A DNA stretch of 64,000 nt from Tupaia tana (taxonomy: Eukaryota > Chordata > Mammalia > Scandentia > Tupaiidae): the NCBI GenBank assembly GCA_026018925.1, contig JAKSZU010000012.1, positions 42,881,218-42,945,217 of the forward strand. The letters run 5' to 3'. Position 1 is the first letter of the stretch; each line of letters opens with the position of its first letter. Positions 42,949 through 54,249 of this stretch are shown piece by piece. The position numbers were made by a program, and so were the translations under genes. Below the pieces are notes generated by a model. That model was not told the DNA's origin. It saw only the letters and a list, made by a program, of their open reading frames with translations, and ran no database searches.

Positions 42949-45900
42949 CTACGGCACATCTGCGGGTCAGGCCAGATCCCAATCCAACCCCAGCCCGGGC
43001 CCACCAACCCGTCGCCAACCCCCGCCCAGGGCCAGATGAGCCCAGGGCCAGATGATCGCTGTCCCAGGCAGGAGAAAAGTGGGAGGGTCCCATTCCAAGT
43101 AGTAGGAAGGGGCAGCACCTGCTGGCAGAACTCCTTGACAGTCCGCCCCCCCTCGATGAAGTGCTCGAAGAACTTGCTCTCTCGCTGCAGGTAGCCTGAG
43201 GTGAGCAGCCGCAGGTAGACCACCAGGTAGTCCGAGGTGCTCTGGTCATTGAAGGAGGCCAGCAGGTCGGCTACTGAGGTCTGCTTCTCCACCTGCTCAA
43301 TCAGGTCCATGAACTGCCTCCACAAGTGACAAAGGGAAGATGAATAAAGAGGGAACAGGGCACCCCACCAGGACCAGGCAAGCCCCCCAGCCTTGGCAGG
43401 CCCGGGCCCAGGTGTGGGGCTCACCGTGTTATGGAAATCCTCTATTGTGAACTCGGTGAAGCCCTGGGACACCAGGTCCTCTTTACTCTTGGCAGACACA
43501 GCCTTGAACCTGGGGATAGGGTAGAAAAGGGAGGCCAGCATGCTCCTTGGCCAGCAGAGCATGGGCCTGAAAAGGCCAGCCCAGGGCAAGGGCCTGGTCT
43601 GCACTGTCAACAAGGCCAGCCCCCAGCTCAGAACGAAACACCAAGCAGGAACTCAGTCTATCACCAGGCCTAAGAGGGAACTACACCTCCTAGTCATCGA
43701 GAGGAAGGAGGAGCCACACAAGCCCTCAGGTGAGCCCTCACCCACCTCCTTCAGTGCCCAGGTGCCCACCGTCCTCACCGCTGCAGTTCCTTGCTATCAT
43801 CCAGCAGTGCCTCCAAATGAGAGAATCCAAAAGCTCGATAGAAGCAGTTGCCATCAGGCCTGGTCTTCCGGATGTATGAGTACTTTTTGTGGAGGTCCTG
43901 CAGAGAGGTGGCCCCACTCCATCAGCATCAGACCAGAACAGGCTGGCCCAGGAAATGCCCCCCGACAATGGATGCACCATAGCAGGTGGCAACTGCGCTG
44001 CAAGGAGCCCCCTGGCATCCTTGGCTCCTGAACTGAGGCTGCTGGATGCGGTGATAGGAGTCACTTGATCACTGCCCAGCGACCCCTCAGGGGGCTGTTA
44101 CTTATGTACAATTAGGTTGCATGGATCACCAAAGTAGTCCATGCTGTGCTACTGGGTCCACAGAGCTATTTATAAAAATGGACAAATGACTGTTGTTGAC
44201 CAATGCAGCTTTTCCAGTCTTTCAACTCCCAAAAACTTCAGAGCAAGCAAGCCAGGACAGGGGCATGGTGCCAAGCCCCAGTCCTCAGGCAAGTGTCTGA
44301 GGTCCCCACTGCACAGCCTCACACAGCCCAGCTCCCGCCAGACTGAGAACAGTTCCCGACCTCCAAGCCTAGGCCCGCAGCCCTCCCAGGCTACAAAGTG
44401 TGTCCCCCAATTCTCCCCTGCCCGCTCACAGACACCAATCTACTCCCACTCCCTCCCCAAATTAGACAAATCTCTTCTGTCTGCTGCCCCTTCCCACACT
44501 AGTGGGCTGTCAGAGCTGCCGGGCCCGTGCACCTCACACACAATGGCCATTCACACTTCGACTCCCTCTCCTCTAGTCCCTGTCCTTCTCCCTCTCTTAG
44601 CTGAAGACCACATGTGCCCTTTTCACAGACAACTTCCACAGCTCCTATCAGCACATGTGCCCTCGCCTTCCTCTCCAGACCCTCAGGTGATCTGTCCAGG
44701 CTGCTGTCTAAGCTGCTCTTCGCTCGGTCTCAAGGACCTGGTTCCAGTAAGCCTCCCACTCCTGCATCATCAGTTTTTCTCCCCTCTGTTTAGACCCACC
44801 AGCACAGAAATACACCGCTAGTGCTTGCTTTCAAAAGTCAAGCGAAATCCTCGACGCTCCTTCCTAGCCAGCACCCAACTGCCCTCGATAGCAAACCTCC
44901 TTGTAGAGCTTTCCGTGCTCACCAAATCCACTTCTGTGGGAGGCTTGTTCTCCCTCCTGAGCCCACCCCTCCGTGTCAAGCTCTGGCAGGCCCCTCAGCT
45001 GCACGGAGGCCACTGACTGTGACACTCCCTCCACCTGGCTGCAGATCCGCCCCTCATGGATTTCCCCGATCTCACGCCACTCATCTCTCTAGGCTCAGAG
45101 GTCAGAGTCACCGCAAAACCATCCAGCACCCTTGCTCAAGATACTGTGTCACCTGCCAAAAGACAACCATGACACCCACCCAACACCTGCCACTGCATAC
45201 CATGCACCTGCACAGGGCTGTGCACGGGACAGCCTCTATCTTTCAGCTACACTCCCTCTCAACGACATCAGTCCTGAGGATTTAAAAAGCCCCAAGTGTT
45301 CATCCTCACCTGTGTGTCAGCCCTCAAGTCCAATTTCAGTTCTCACATCCATCTGCCTCCCTACCCTTCCTCTGGGCTGGCACCGTATGGCTGAGTCCTG
45401 ACCCTCACATAGTCTCCCCCGCCTCACTGAACTGCAACTCCAGCCTTCTAGCTGTTAACACCAAAAAGCCTGTCATTGTTGACTCCTCCCTCACTGGCAC
45501 CTGACAGCAGGGCCTTCTGACACCCCGTCCACTGTATCTAGAATCTAACAGTCTCTCCCTACTCAACTCTACCACCTGGTCCCAACTTCTGCAGGTTTTT
45601 CTACAAAAGCCTCCGGCCTCCATCCTGTCCCCTGCGGTCTGTACTCAGCTCAGCAGCAAGAGGGTCAGAGTGCCCTGTCAGACCCACCCCACTCCCCTCA
45701 AGAGACCTCTGCCTCACTGCCCCACACCCCACCACACGCGCACCTGTCAGTAACACCAGCTCCTGTGCCTCATGTTGCTCTAGTCACACATGGGCCTCGA
45801 TGCTGGCCTCAAAGGACCAGGGCGCCCTCTGTCCTCGGCCTGTACTGTCTGCAGACGTCCTATGACTTGTTCCCTTGCCTCTTTTCACTACTCAAATTCC

Positions 45901-48900
45901 ATCTTACTCTCTCACTTCCGGTCTCTTGCCCTTTTTTTCTCTGCATACCACCTTCTGACCTTCTGACATACCACCTTGCCACCTTCTGACATACCACCCG
46001 TTCTAGCCCTCTTTGGTCTCCTTCCACTCTGAACTTCAGGTGGGCAGGAGTTTGTGTTAGTTATCACCCCATCTCCAGCACCTAATATAGCGCCTGGCCC
46101 TCTGTGTGTGCTCACAAGCGTTGACTGACTAGCCTACAGAGACACAGCACTGTGGCTGCTGGAACAGCTATCATTACATCCCGAGCTCACTCGGTGCCAG
46201 GCACTTTGAGAAGAGCCAACATCCATTACCCTGCTGATCCTCACGAGAGCTGATGTTGCCTGAGGTGGGAGAGCTGGTGAGCAGTAGGTGGAGGAGGTCA
46301 GGACTACGCGTGCTAGGCTAAGCCACTCATCACACAGTTCAGAGAAGGGTGGGGAGGTGGATGGAGGTGAGAAGTGAGATTGCAGTTGAGGCCTTAGATG
46401 CAGGAGCAAAGCCTGCATGAAGGCCTGCTTGGGTTCTGCTGTTACGGATCTGCTCTGACAGAAAAGGTGGCCCTGGGCACAGCACACAAAATAGGGGTAT
46501 TGGGGGCACTGAAGCAGACTCTCACACAGACCGCACACTCCAGATATTCAAGCATTTGCTGAATTACTACTCTATGAGAAGAAGGTGAAGCTCATCTTGT
46601 CGATTTTACTGGGGTGACCTAGTGTAACAGGTAGGCTCTGAAATGGGGATCCCACTTTGTTAACCCAGCTATCATGGGGAGAGAAGGATCCCACTACACG
46701 CCCTACCTGGGCACGAGCACTGAGCTCAGCATTGGATAGCACCATCTCCTTGACCCTCATACTTGTCCCATGGGGCAGAAGACACCCGTACCCAGAGAAG
46801 AGAAAACCACTGAGGTGCCAAAAAGCTCAGTGCATGGCCCAAGATCACACAGCTGGAAGAGGGTGAAGCCAGGACTGAAACCCAGGTCTGCTGAGCTCCA
46901 AACCCAGAGACTTCATCCCTCCACAGGCCTCATGGAAAGAGGAGGGCAAACACCCTGAGCAAGGTGTTTCATCAGCTCATAGGCCATCCAAGCTGGATCT
47001 GGCCCCACAGGAGCATCGCCTGCCTCCTCCTCACAACCTACCCTGCCCTATGGGCAGATGCTGTCATTATCCCTGTTTTACAGATGAGGACACCCATGAC
47101 TCAGTCACTGAAATCACTTGCCAAGGATACCACTGCTGAGTGGCAGAGACTGGATCTGAAGGTCTTTTTTTTTTTTTTTTCCTGACTGGCAGAGTGTGCA
47201 TGCCAGAGGCAAACAGAGAACCTTCCAATGGGCCATGATTATGCCACAATCCTTTCTCCTCCGTTTCTCCGTTCTGTTGGGATATGGGGCGCACACATGT
47301 GCCCAGTGTCTCAAACTGCCAGGAATGGAACCATGGCTGGCCACATGGGATCTGGCTTCCTTAACCATTAGGCTATGGGGCCAGTCCTTAAAGGTCTTCT
47401 TGAATCCAGAGACTGCACATTTCAGCAAATTGCAATGTACCCCAACACCCTACTCCCTCAGAAGCCAGACCCAGAAAGGAGCAGGTGTGAAGTGGGCACC
47501 CTCCTGCCCCTAACCCCAGGGTTCTTCCTGCCGCTCCAGCCAGGCTCCCACCTTGATCTTCTGTTGGTAGATATTGTCATCCTCAGCATATTCCTTATAC
47601 AGGACCGAGAGCTCCAGCCGCTCTGACACCAGAGGGTTCTGCACAGCAATCTGTAGGAGGCAGGAATCCATCAAGCTCTGGCAGGGGAATGGAGTGACCC
47701 AAGACTAACAGCCAGAACACCTATAGAAGGGGCTGCTGGGCTGGTCACCCAGTGGCTCAGTGACTCCAGAAAGACTCCCAGTACCTGCTTACCCTGGGAA
47801 GAAAAGGGCTTCCAAAATAGAGACAGACAAAAGGCCTGCACCCCGGCCTATGCGACCACACATGGGAGTTAGTAGCCACTGCCTCCCTCACCCTCTTCAG
47901 ACTCTCACCTCTTGCTGAATTCGGTCCTGCTGAGCCATGATGGCTTCATCATAGGCCAGACAATTAACACCTAGAAAAAGAGAAAAAAGCCAAGGATTAC
48001 AGTGGGTCTCAGCCATCTCCACTTCTGGCAGGTAGGCCAGGGACAAGAGCAACCCAGGACAGGCTTGGAATCTGGAAGCATAAGTCTGACATCCTGTTCC
48101 AATCCAACCGTGTAATTTTTGCAAAGTCCCTTCCCCTATGGACTTGCATTTCCAATCCTGAAAATAAAGAGGACAGGGCCAGCCTGTGGTATGGCAATTA
48201 AAGTGGATGGATCCCATATGGCCAACCACACAGTTCAAACCCTGGGCCCGGTGCCTTGGGAAGCATGTAGGGCACATGTGCATGCACCCAGAATTCCAAA
48301 AGGCAGCAGATGGATGAGAAGGGACTGCAGTCTGACCATCCCCCAACAGGGGTGCTTCCCCACCCTGTCTCTCTCAGTAAGCACAAATGCCCTCTTACAG
48401 TTTAAAACAGAAAAGGGTAGAAGAGTTTATCCCAAGGTGCATTCTTCCAGTTCTGACACCCTCTTTCTCCTTGTTTTTTAAAAATATTTCCCAGAAGCCT
48501 GGGAATGCTCTGGAGCCAGCGGGGTGTCTTGGGAAAAGAAGAGGAGCCTGAGTCCTGGGCTGTAGAGAAAGAACTTCCTATGAGCCAGCACTTCACTAGA
48601 TCACACCCTGCATCTTCCTGCCCTTCTGGGTATTGTTAATGGTCCCCATTTTACAAATAGCAAAGTAAATGCAAAAAGGTGAAGCAATCTGCCCAAGGTC
48701 ACAACTATTAAAGTGAAAATGTGTGTTCCATCTCAAGTCTAATCCCAGTAGGAGCGCTTTATACCAGTCTCTCCTCTGCTATCTTAGCACAGAGCCCTCT
48801 CTTTGTCTATGAAATGGAATTACTAACACCACCTTTCTCCCCTCATGAAATATCATGGGGCAGGTGGTACCTTAGGGACACACAATTAGGTGTGCTAAAA

Positions 48901-49917
48901 TCATCAGCGAGTATGGACCTCACTGAGCAGCCATTAAAAAGTCACGAGACCTAAATTCTAGCCCTGGCTTTTTTATATGATCCTAAAAAGTCCCTCCTAG
49001 GGGCTTGGGTTTCCCAGTTCCTGGTCCAAGTGTGTGGTCTGAAGGGGGATGAGTGTGTCATGAATGACTTTTAAGGTCAACCCTCTTGGGCCTACCTCGG
49101 ATTCTTAGCTGGGCCTCGACCCATCTATTCCTTATGGTGCTCTGCACAAGGTTGTCCCTCCCATCCAAGTGCCCAACTCAGTCCCCAGGGGCCAACTCAG
49201 GTGGAAACAGTGGGTCCGTTTGTTTATTTTTTTAAATCACATCTCCACAGAGGTCTTAGAAAACATGTCCAGGCAGGCAGAAAACGGGTTGCAGCCCAAA
49301 AGAGGGGGCTCCCACCGGAAAAGTCAGCCGTGGCCCGTAGGGGCTGCCACCCGCGGTCCCTCATAGCCCACAGCCACCCCGACATCCCTAACGGCCCGCC
49401 CAGTCCTTTGTGCTCCGCAGCCGGGTGTAACTCGATGCCCATCGGGCGAGGGCTGCTCTGGAGAAAGCAGGCAACTCGGCCCTGGCCTAGACCTAGGCCA
49501 AGGCCCGGATCTCGATCTCGGCCTCGGCCTCGGCCTCGGCCTGACTGCAAGGACCGGGTCTGGAAGGCTCGGGCGCCGGGAGCCGGGCGCCGAGGGGGCT
49601 GAGCTGTAGGCCGGGAGGCCCAGGCACCGCCCCTGGCGGGCGCGAAGAAAAAAGGCCGCGGGCCTCGGCCCGCCCCGTCCGCCCGGCCGGGGGTCGCGGC
49701 AGCCGCTCCTTCCATTAACAGGGGGAGGGGAGGTAGCGAAGGCGGAGAAGGGGCCGTCCGCGCGCTTCGTACCCCTCTGCTTCCCCGACCTCTTCAAGAA
49801 CAGCCGACCCGGCATCACTCCCCTAGCCCGGCCAGGACATCCCTCCCCGCCGCCTGTACCTTCGGAGTCGCTGCCCAGCGGCTCCTGCTTCTGCTGCTGA
49901 GGTTCCTCCGCCGCCAT
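42751..49917 (-). CDS. OTUB1: OTUB1, K48-specific OTU deubiquitinase / E2 inhibitor
   Basis: Seven coding exons on the - strand, in transcript order: 49917-49860, 47970-47909, 47650-47552, 43897-43779, 43509-43425, 43313-43119 and 42948-42751. They sum to 816 nt, 271 residues plus TAG, the known human length. The protein starts MAAEEPQQQKQEPLGSDSEG and ends RPGHYDILYK. Counting residues puts the OTU catalytic triad in place: Asp88 and Cys91 in RPDGNC, and His265 in GHYD. OTUB1 cleaves K48-linked ubiquitin chains and, without catalysis, inhibits E2 enzymes such as UBC13 through its N-terminal helix, damping RNF168-dependent chromatin ubiquitination. It acts in cytosol and nucleus. The start is fixed by a Kozak-type AAGATGG context inside the CpG island. 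No disruption is seen. It is convergent with MACROD1. Confidence 0.98.
43119..43313 (-). CDS. OTUB1: OTUB1 coding exon 6
   Basis: The acceptor TTGTGGAGGCAG precedes it and the donor GTGCTGCC follows. This donor is weaker than the others, but the frame into exon 7 is exact. It encodes FMDLIEQVEKQTSVADLLAS through GRTVKEFCQQ (65 codons). Confidence 0.97.
43425..43509 (-). CDS. OTUB1: OTUB1 coding exon 5
   Basis: The acceptor CTATCCCCAG precedes it and the donor GTGAGCCC follows. It encodes (R)FKAVSAKSKEDLVSQGFTE and FTIEDFHNT. Confidence 0.97.
43779..43897 (-). CDS. OTUB1: OTUB1 coding exon 4 (catalytic Cys)
   Basis: The acceptor CTCTCTGCAG precedes it and the donor GTGAGGAC follows. It encodes DLHKKYSYIRKTRPDGNCFY and continues to DDSKELQ. 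It contains Asp88 and the nucleophile Cys91. Confidence 0.98.
45880..46130 (+). mobile_element. L2 relic in OTUB1 intron 3
   Basis: CCCATCTCCAGCACCTAATATAG, CGCCTGGCCCTCTGTG and AGCGTTGACTGACT resemble the L2 end. A CCTTCTGACATACCACC unit is repeated around 45950-46000. Confidence 0.5.
46735..46935 (-). mobile_element. MIR, nearly full length, in OTUB1 intron 3
   Basis: ATGGCCCAAGATCACACAGC, GGAAGAGGGTGAAGCCAGGAC and CTGAAACCCAGGTCTGCTG match the reverse MIR order. Confidence 0.65.
47050..47160 (-). mobile_element. MIR fragment next to SINE
   Basis: TTATCCCTGTTTTACAGATGAGG and GAAATCACTTGCCAAGG. The type C SINE at 47164 is inserted at its edge. Confidence 0.6.
47164..47388 (-). mobile_element. 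tRNA-derived SINE, type C, in OTUB1 intron 3
   Basis: T run, then CCTGACTGGCAGAGTGTGC. It ends AACCATTAGGCTATGGGGCC. It is in the same orientation as OTUB1. Confidence 0.8.
47552..47650 (-). CDS. OTUB1: OTUB1 coding exon 3
   Basis: The acceptor TCCTACAG precedes it and the donor GTGGGAG follows. It encodes IAVQNPLVSERLELSVLY through DDNIYQQKIK (33 codons, phase 0 at both ends). Confidence 0.97.
47909..47970 (-). CDS. OTUB1: OTUB1 coding exon 2
   Basis: The acceptor CTTTTTCTAG precedes it and the donor GTGAGAG follows. It encodes (G)VNCLAYDEAIMAQQDRIQQE, part of the N-terminal ubiquitin- and E2-contacting helix. Confidence 0.97.
48177..48410 (+). mobile_element. tRNA-derived SINE, type C, in OTUB1 intron 1
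   Basis: GGGCCAGCCTGTGGTATGGC head and GCCCTCTTACAGTTTAAAAC tail. It is diverged and antisense to OTUB1. Confidence 0.78.
48615..48720 (-). mobile_element. MIR fragment in OTUB1 intron 1
   Basis: GGTCCCCATTTTACAAATAGC and GCAATCTGCCCAAGGTCAC. Confidence 0.6.
49511..49541 (+). repeat. CTCGGC hexamer run in OTUB1 intron 1
   Basis: CTCGATCTCGGCCTCGGCCT and two more units, about 340 bp inside the intron from exon 1. Confidence 0.85.
49860..49917 (-). CDS. OTUB1: OTUB1 coding exon 1
   Basis: ATG at 49917-49915 within TTAAAGATGGCGGCGG. It encodes MAAEEPQQQKQEPLGSDSE plus one base of Gly. The donor GTACAG starts at 49859. Confidence 0.97.
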
Positions 49918-50518
49918 CTTTAAACAGCGCCGCACTGCCTACCGCTTCCGGGTTACTAGTGGCACGCCTCCCGGAAGTGAGCCCCTCCTCTTGGCCCCTC
50001 CCCAGCAACGCTCATAGCAACGGGATCGCCTCCGGCGTTGTCAACTGAAGGGCTCGCAGTTGCGTGGCAGTCGGAGGCTGCAGGCCCCAGGCCTTGGGAA
50101 AAGGAGACTGCCTCTGGCCGGCCCCGCCGCCCCGCACACTCGCTTGGCTCCATCTTCCCAAGGTTCCCAGTGGTGATAAGTGTCTCCTGGAGCCAACTCA
50201 GTTTCTGTCTCAGTTTGAAATGCGGATTGTGTTATTGAGATAAGTAGGAAAATGACATTAAAACCTCTGAAGGCAGCATTCCTGCGACGCGCTCCAGCGC
50301 TCATCGCAGCTGCAGTGAGCAGCATCTGGCGGGGAGACAGGAAGTTATGCCAACATCAAGCTGTCCCTCGCAGCCCCATCACCGCTCCTCTCTACTGAGC
50401 CTCGTGTCCCCACCGACCTTGGCAACGTGCTGGCAGGGAGAACATGTCCCTGGGTGTCAAGGCAAGACCTAACTTTGGGCTCCGTGTCCTGGTTATGAGA
50501 ATGCAGGGTCTTTTTAAA

Positions 50519-50673
50519 AAGCAACGGCAGGTGGCATGGTGGTTAAGGGTGCTGGACTCCCACATGGTCCACCGCGGTTCAAGCCCGAGACCTGGTGGCT
50601 TGCTTTCTCACTTTCTCTCTCTGATCAAATTAAAATAAATGAATACATAAATAAAATAATTCTTTTTAAAAAA
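50519..50673 (+). mobile_element. tRNA-derived SINE, type B
   Basis: CGGCAGGTGGCATGGTGGTT head and TCTGATCAAATTAAAATAAAT tail, next to an L1 3' end. Confidence 0.85.
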
Positions 50674-50674
50674 G

Positions 50675-50905
50675 GCGAGGACTTAATAGGGGAGGAAAAA
50701 TGGGGGTGGGGGGGCAATGGTTGCCAGGGATCCAGGTGCAGGGCTGGAGGGAGGGAGGTGTGGATGTGTGTAAATGTTCCATATCTTGATTGTATCGATG
50801 CCAATATCCTGGTGTAAGCTTTACCATAGTTTTGCAAGATGTCACCAGTGGTGAAAAACAGTAAAAGTGTCAGGAAATCTTTCTAAAATTTTTAAAATTG
50901 CCTGT
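50675..50905 (+). mobile_element. Old L1 3' end fragment
   Basis: ATATCTTGATTGTATCGATG, CCATAGTTTTGCAAGATGTC and TTGCCTGTGAATTAGC match the typical end of old mammalian L1 elements. Confidence 0.6.
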
Positions 50906-51138
50906 GAATTAGCTAAAAGCAGAGATTTCTCGTCTAACCTTGGTGGAGTAGGCCATAGCCCATTGCTCTGAGACGTTGGAGCCCATGGCTGACAGGCATT
51001 TAGATTGGGGTAACTTGAAATACACCAGACACAGGCCCAGAATCCGGGGATGCTGGCATGAGGAGACTGTGTCTTGAGTACCTGTCTCTATCTGCTTCCC
51101 TTTCTCCCTGTCCTTGTTTCTCTTGCAAGCGCACACTT

Positions 51139-51394
51139 TTTTTTTTTTTTTGGAGAGGTTTTCGCTACAGGGTGCGTGCGCTCGCCTGACAGAGACATGG
51201 AGACAGAAAGCGAGAAATCACCCCCAGGGGGGATGGTCACGCCGCAATCTCTTCTCCTCCATTCTCCTCTCGGGATCTTGGGCACGCACGCACACGTGCC
51301 CGGCGTGAGTTTTAAGCCACTGGGTCCGGGACGCGAACCGCGGTCGACTACGTGGGAGTCCAGCGACATAGCCAATATGCTAACTGCTGGTTCC
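51139..51394 (-). mobile_element. tRNA-derived SINE, type A
   Basis: Reverse full copy retaining CpG-rich boxes (GGTCCGGGACGCGAACCGCGG). It is inserted at the tail of the next element; AGCGCACAC / AACGCACAC flank the pair. Confidence 0.9.
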
Positions 51395-51624
51395 CCCCCT
51401 TTTTTTTTTTTTTTTTGAGAGAGATCTTTGCTCACTGAGAGACAGAAGGCAAGAAATCAACCCCTCAGAGGGGATGGCAACACTGCAATCCCTTCTCCAC
51501 TCTCCTCTCAGGATCTTGGGCATGCACGCACACATGCCTGGCATATTTCAAGCTGATGGGATTCAAACTGCGGTTGACCATGTAAGAGTCTACAGCCTTA
51601 ACCACTACACCACCTGCTGGCCCC
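51395..51624 (-). mobile_element. tRNA-derived SINE, type C
   Basis: T run, GAGAGAGATCTTTGCTCACTG, ending ACTACACCACCTGCTGGCCCC. Confidence 0.88.
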
Positions 51625-52222
51625 AACGCACACTCTCTCTTATGAAAGAAATAAACTTTTAATAAGTTTAATTTTAAAATGGCCAGACAGTGGATACTAA
51701 AGATGATGTACTGAAAAGAGGTTGCAGTCCGGGCTGTTTTCCAACTGTTCTCTATGAGGGCCCTATTTCTCTGACATTGTGGTCTTTAGCACCCACAGAG
51801 GCTGTGCCTGAGTTCCAGTCAGATCTTTGGTTCTGGAAGGACAGGAGTGGAACATTACTGAATGTTGAATCATGGCCAGTCCTGGAGCAGGTACAGTCGG
51901 TGCATGGGCTCACTCCACACCCAGACCACCTTGGCCTTCTCCTGGCAAGACTATAGATGTCCAGTCTGTATCCCAGCAATATTACACATTCCTGTTTACT
52001 GGATCATTGGGCTGTTGGGGTTGCTTCCACTCAAGAAAACAAAAGGGCCACCCTATTTGGAGCCTATCCCCATCAAACTTCATTTCTCTCCCCTATATTA
52101 ACAGTTGAGAATTTAAGTCAGGCCTATAGCTGCTAACCAGATCTGTAGTCAGCACAACCGGTATTTCCAAATGTAGAGCAAGAAGAATTATGACAGAGAC
52201 CTATTTCTATCTGGCTTTTTTT

Positions 52223-52484
52223 AGGGGGGGGGGGGGTGAAGGTTTTTGCCATAGGGTGCGTGCGCTTACCAGGAAGACAGAGAGAGACAGAGACAGAAAG
52301 CGAGAAATCACCCCCCAGGGGGGATGGCCACGCTGAAATCCCTTCTTCTCCATTTTCCTCTCGGGATCGTGGGCATGCATGCACACGCGCCCAGAGTGAG
52401 TTTAAGCCACTGGGTCTGGGACTCGAACCACGGTTGACTACATGGGAGTCCAGCGACATAGCCTTTATGCCAACTGCTGGTCCC
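52223..52484 (-). mobile_element. tRNA-derived SINE, type A
   Basis: Full reverse copy with an exact 17-bp target duplication TCTATCTGGCTTTTTTT at 52206-52222 and 52485-52501. Confidence 0.95.
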
Positions 52485-52804
52485 TCTATCTGGCTTTTTT
52501 TGAATCTTGAAAATATTAATAGCTATGAAAACTCCACTCCTACTCCCCTTACCTGAACCAGGTAGTCCATGCAAGGTGGCTGTGGTTGGGACAGACAACA
52601 GATGCTCTGGAGAGTGCAAATGCTTCCTTCCCATTCCCTGGGCTTGAAAAACAGATCTGTATCCAAAATGTATGAAGGGCCTGCATGAGTGCTCTCCCCA
52701 CCCGCTGTCCAATCCTCCCATTCCTATTAGGCAGAACAGGAAGGAAATGGACAAAGGAAAACTTTAGCTCTCTCTTTTCTTAACTTTATTTTTCATTATT
52801 ATTA

Positions 52805-52982
52805 CTAAAGAATTATTTTAATTAACTATTTACTTATTTATTTATTTTAATTTGACTAGAGGGACAGAGTAAAAGAGAGAGAGAAGGAAAGCGAGAAAAC
52901 AAGCCGCCAGGTCAGGGACTTGAACTGCAGTCAGCCATGTGGGAGTCCAGTGGCCTTAACCACCATGCCGCCTGCTGACCCG
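52805..52982 (-). mobile_element. tRNA-derived SINE, type B
   Basis: AATTTGACTAGAGGGACAGAG tail-to-body junction, ending ACCACCATGCCGCCTGCTGACC. Confidence 0.85.
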
Positions 52983-52984
52983 AT

Positions 52985-53253
52985 CATTCTTTTTTTAAAA
53001 GAGGTTTTTGCTATAGGGTGTATGCACTCGCTGGAAAAACAGAGAGACAGAAAGAAAGCGAGAAATCAACCCCCAAGGGGGTATGGTATGGCCACTCCAT
53101 AATCCCTCCTCCTTCATTCCCCTCTCAGGACCTTGGACACGTAAGCGCACACATACCCGGTGTAAGTTTAAGCCGCTGGTCCAGGACTCAAACCATGGTT
53201 GACTATGTGGGAATCGGGCAATGTAACCATTACACAATAATCTGTTGGTCACC
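52985..53253 (-). mobile_element. tRNA-derived SINE, type A (diverged)
   Basis: AAAAGAGGTTTTTGCTATAGGG, CACTCCATAATCCCTCC, ending ATAATCTGTTGGTCACC. Confidence 0.83.
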
Positions 53254-53383
53254 AGATTATTTTTTTAATTGACCAGAGAGAAAGAGGGAAAGTGAAAAAG
53301 CAGGCTACCAGGTCCAAGACTCAAACTGCAGTCAGCCATGTCAGAGCCCAGTCCCCTTAACTGCCATGCCACCTGCCAGCCCC
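53254..53383 (-). mobile_element. tRNA-derived SINE, type B
   Basis: TTAATTGACCAGAGAGAAAG, ending TGCCATGCCACCTGCCAGCCCC. Confidence 0.85.
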
Positions 53384-53399
53384 AGCTTTAGCTCTTATT

Positions 53400-53560
53400 T
53401 TCCTTAAATAATTATTTATTTTTATTTGTTCTTTATTTTTTAATTTGACCAGAGATAGTGAGAGGGAAAAGGAAAGTGAGTCACTAGGTCCAAGACTTGA
53501 ACAGCAGTCAGCCATGTGGAGGTCCAGCACCTTAACCACCATGCCACCTGCTGGCTCCAG
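53400..53560 (-). mobile_element. tRNA-derived SINE, type B, with CTCF-like head
   Basis: TTTAATTTGACCAGAGATAG, ending CCACCATGCCACCTGCTGGC. The reverse-complement core CCAGCAGGTGGC is at 53543-53554. Confidence 0.88.
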
Positions 53561-53694
53561 CTTTAGCTCTTAGTCCAGCTCCAGGACAGTCACCTTTTGC
53601 CCAGCTCTTTTCAATAACAACTTATTTGGTGGCTACTAACTGTTCTCTTACCTCCATTCTATCTGTCTGCTTATTTTATCATTTGGTTGGTTGT

Positions 53695-53967
53695 TGTTTT
53701 TTTTTTTCTTTTCTTTTTGAGAGGTTTTGCTATGGGGTGTGTGTGCTCACCAGAAACACAGAGCGAGACAGAAAGACAGAAAGCTAGAAATCACCCCCCG
53801 GGGGGATGGCCACACCGCAATCCCTACTCCTCCGTTCTCTTCTCGGAATCTTGGGCACACTTACACACGTGTCCAGTGTGAGTTTAAGCCACCAGGTCCA
53901 GGACTCAAACCGCTGTCAACTACATGGGAGTCAAGTGACATAGCCATTACGTCAACTGCTGGTCCCT
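53695..53967 (-). mobile_element. tRNA-derived SINE, type A
   Basis: T run, GAGAGGTTTTGCTATGGGGTG, ending ATTACGTCAACTGCTGGTCC. Confidence 0.88.
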
Positions 53968-54015
53968 CATTTAGAAATTTTAATTCTCTATCCTGAAGCA
54001 TCTTAAACCCATCTG

Positions 54016-54249
54016 GGGCCAGCAAGTGGCATGGAGGTTAAGGCTCTGGATCCAACATGGCTGACTGCAGTTTGAGTCCCAGACCCGGCGGCTTGAAAAT
54101 TACAACAGACACATGTATGTGCATTCCCAAAACCCCAAGAGAATGAAGAAGGGATCTCTCACTTTTCCAGGGAGTGACTTTTCACTTTCCCAGTCTCTGT
54201 CTCTCTCTGGTAAGAGCATGCACCCTATAGCCAGAAAAAAAAAATCTTC
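54016..54249 (+). mobile_element. tRNA-derived SINE, type C
   Basis: GGGCCAGCAAGTGGCATGGAGG head, GCGGCTTGAAAATTAC junction, CACCCTATAGCC tail with A run. Confidence 0.85.

Larger units (their letters stand above)
43898..47551 (-). other. OTUB1: OTUB1 intron 3
   Basis: This intron has almost no young SINEs; one type C copy lies at 47164-47388. It is mainly eroded L2- and MIR-like sequence (44.3-47.2 kb). No extra coding exon is recognised. Confidence 0.85.
47971..49859 (-). other. OTUB1: OTUB1 intron 1
   Basis: It holds one type C SINE (48177-48410), a MIR-like fragment (48615-48720) and, next to exon 1, the CpG-island continuation with a CTCGGC hexamer run. Confidence 0.85.
49450..50130 (-). 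promoter_or_regulatory. OTUB1: OTUB1 CpG-island promoter
   Basis: CpG-rich sequence spans exon 1, the start of intron 1 and the upstream flank. It is TATA-less. A YY1-type AAGATGGCGGC overlaps the start codon. ETS cores occur just upstream, as CGCTTCCGGG near 49943-49952 and CCCGGAAGTG near 49970-49979 on the + strand. A CTCGGC hexamer run lies inside intron 1. Confidence 0.8.

Noticed and set aside
42381..43613. 410-codon open frame on the - strand
   Set aside because: It runs through OTUB1 exons 5-6 and reads introns as coding, with frame changes. The spliced OTUB1 model explains the true part.
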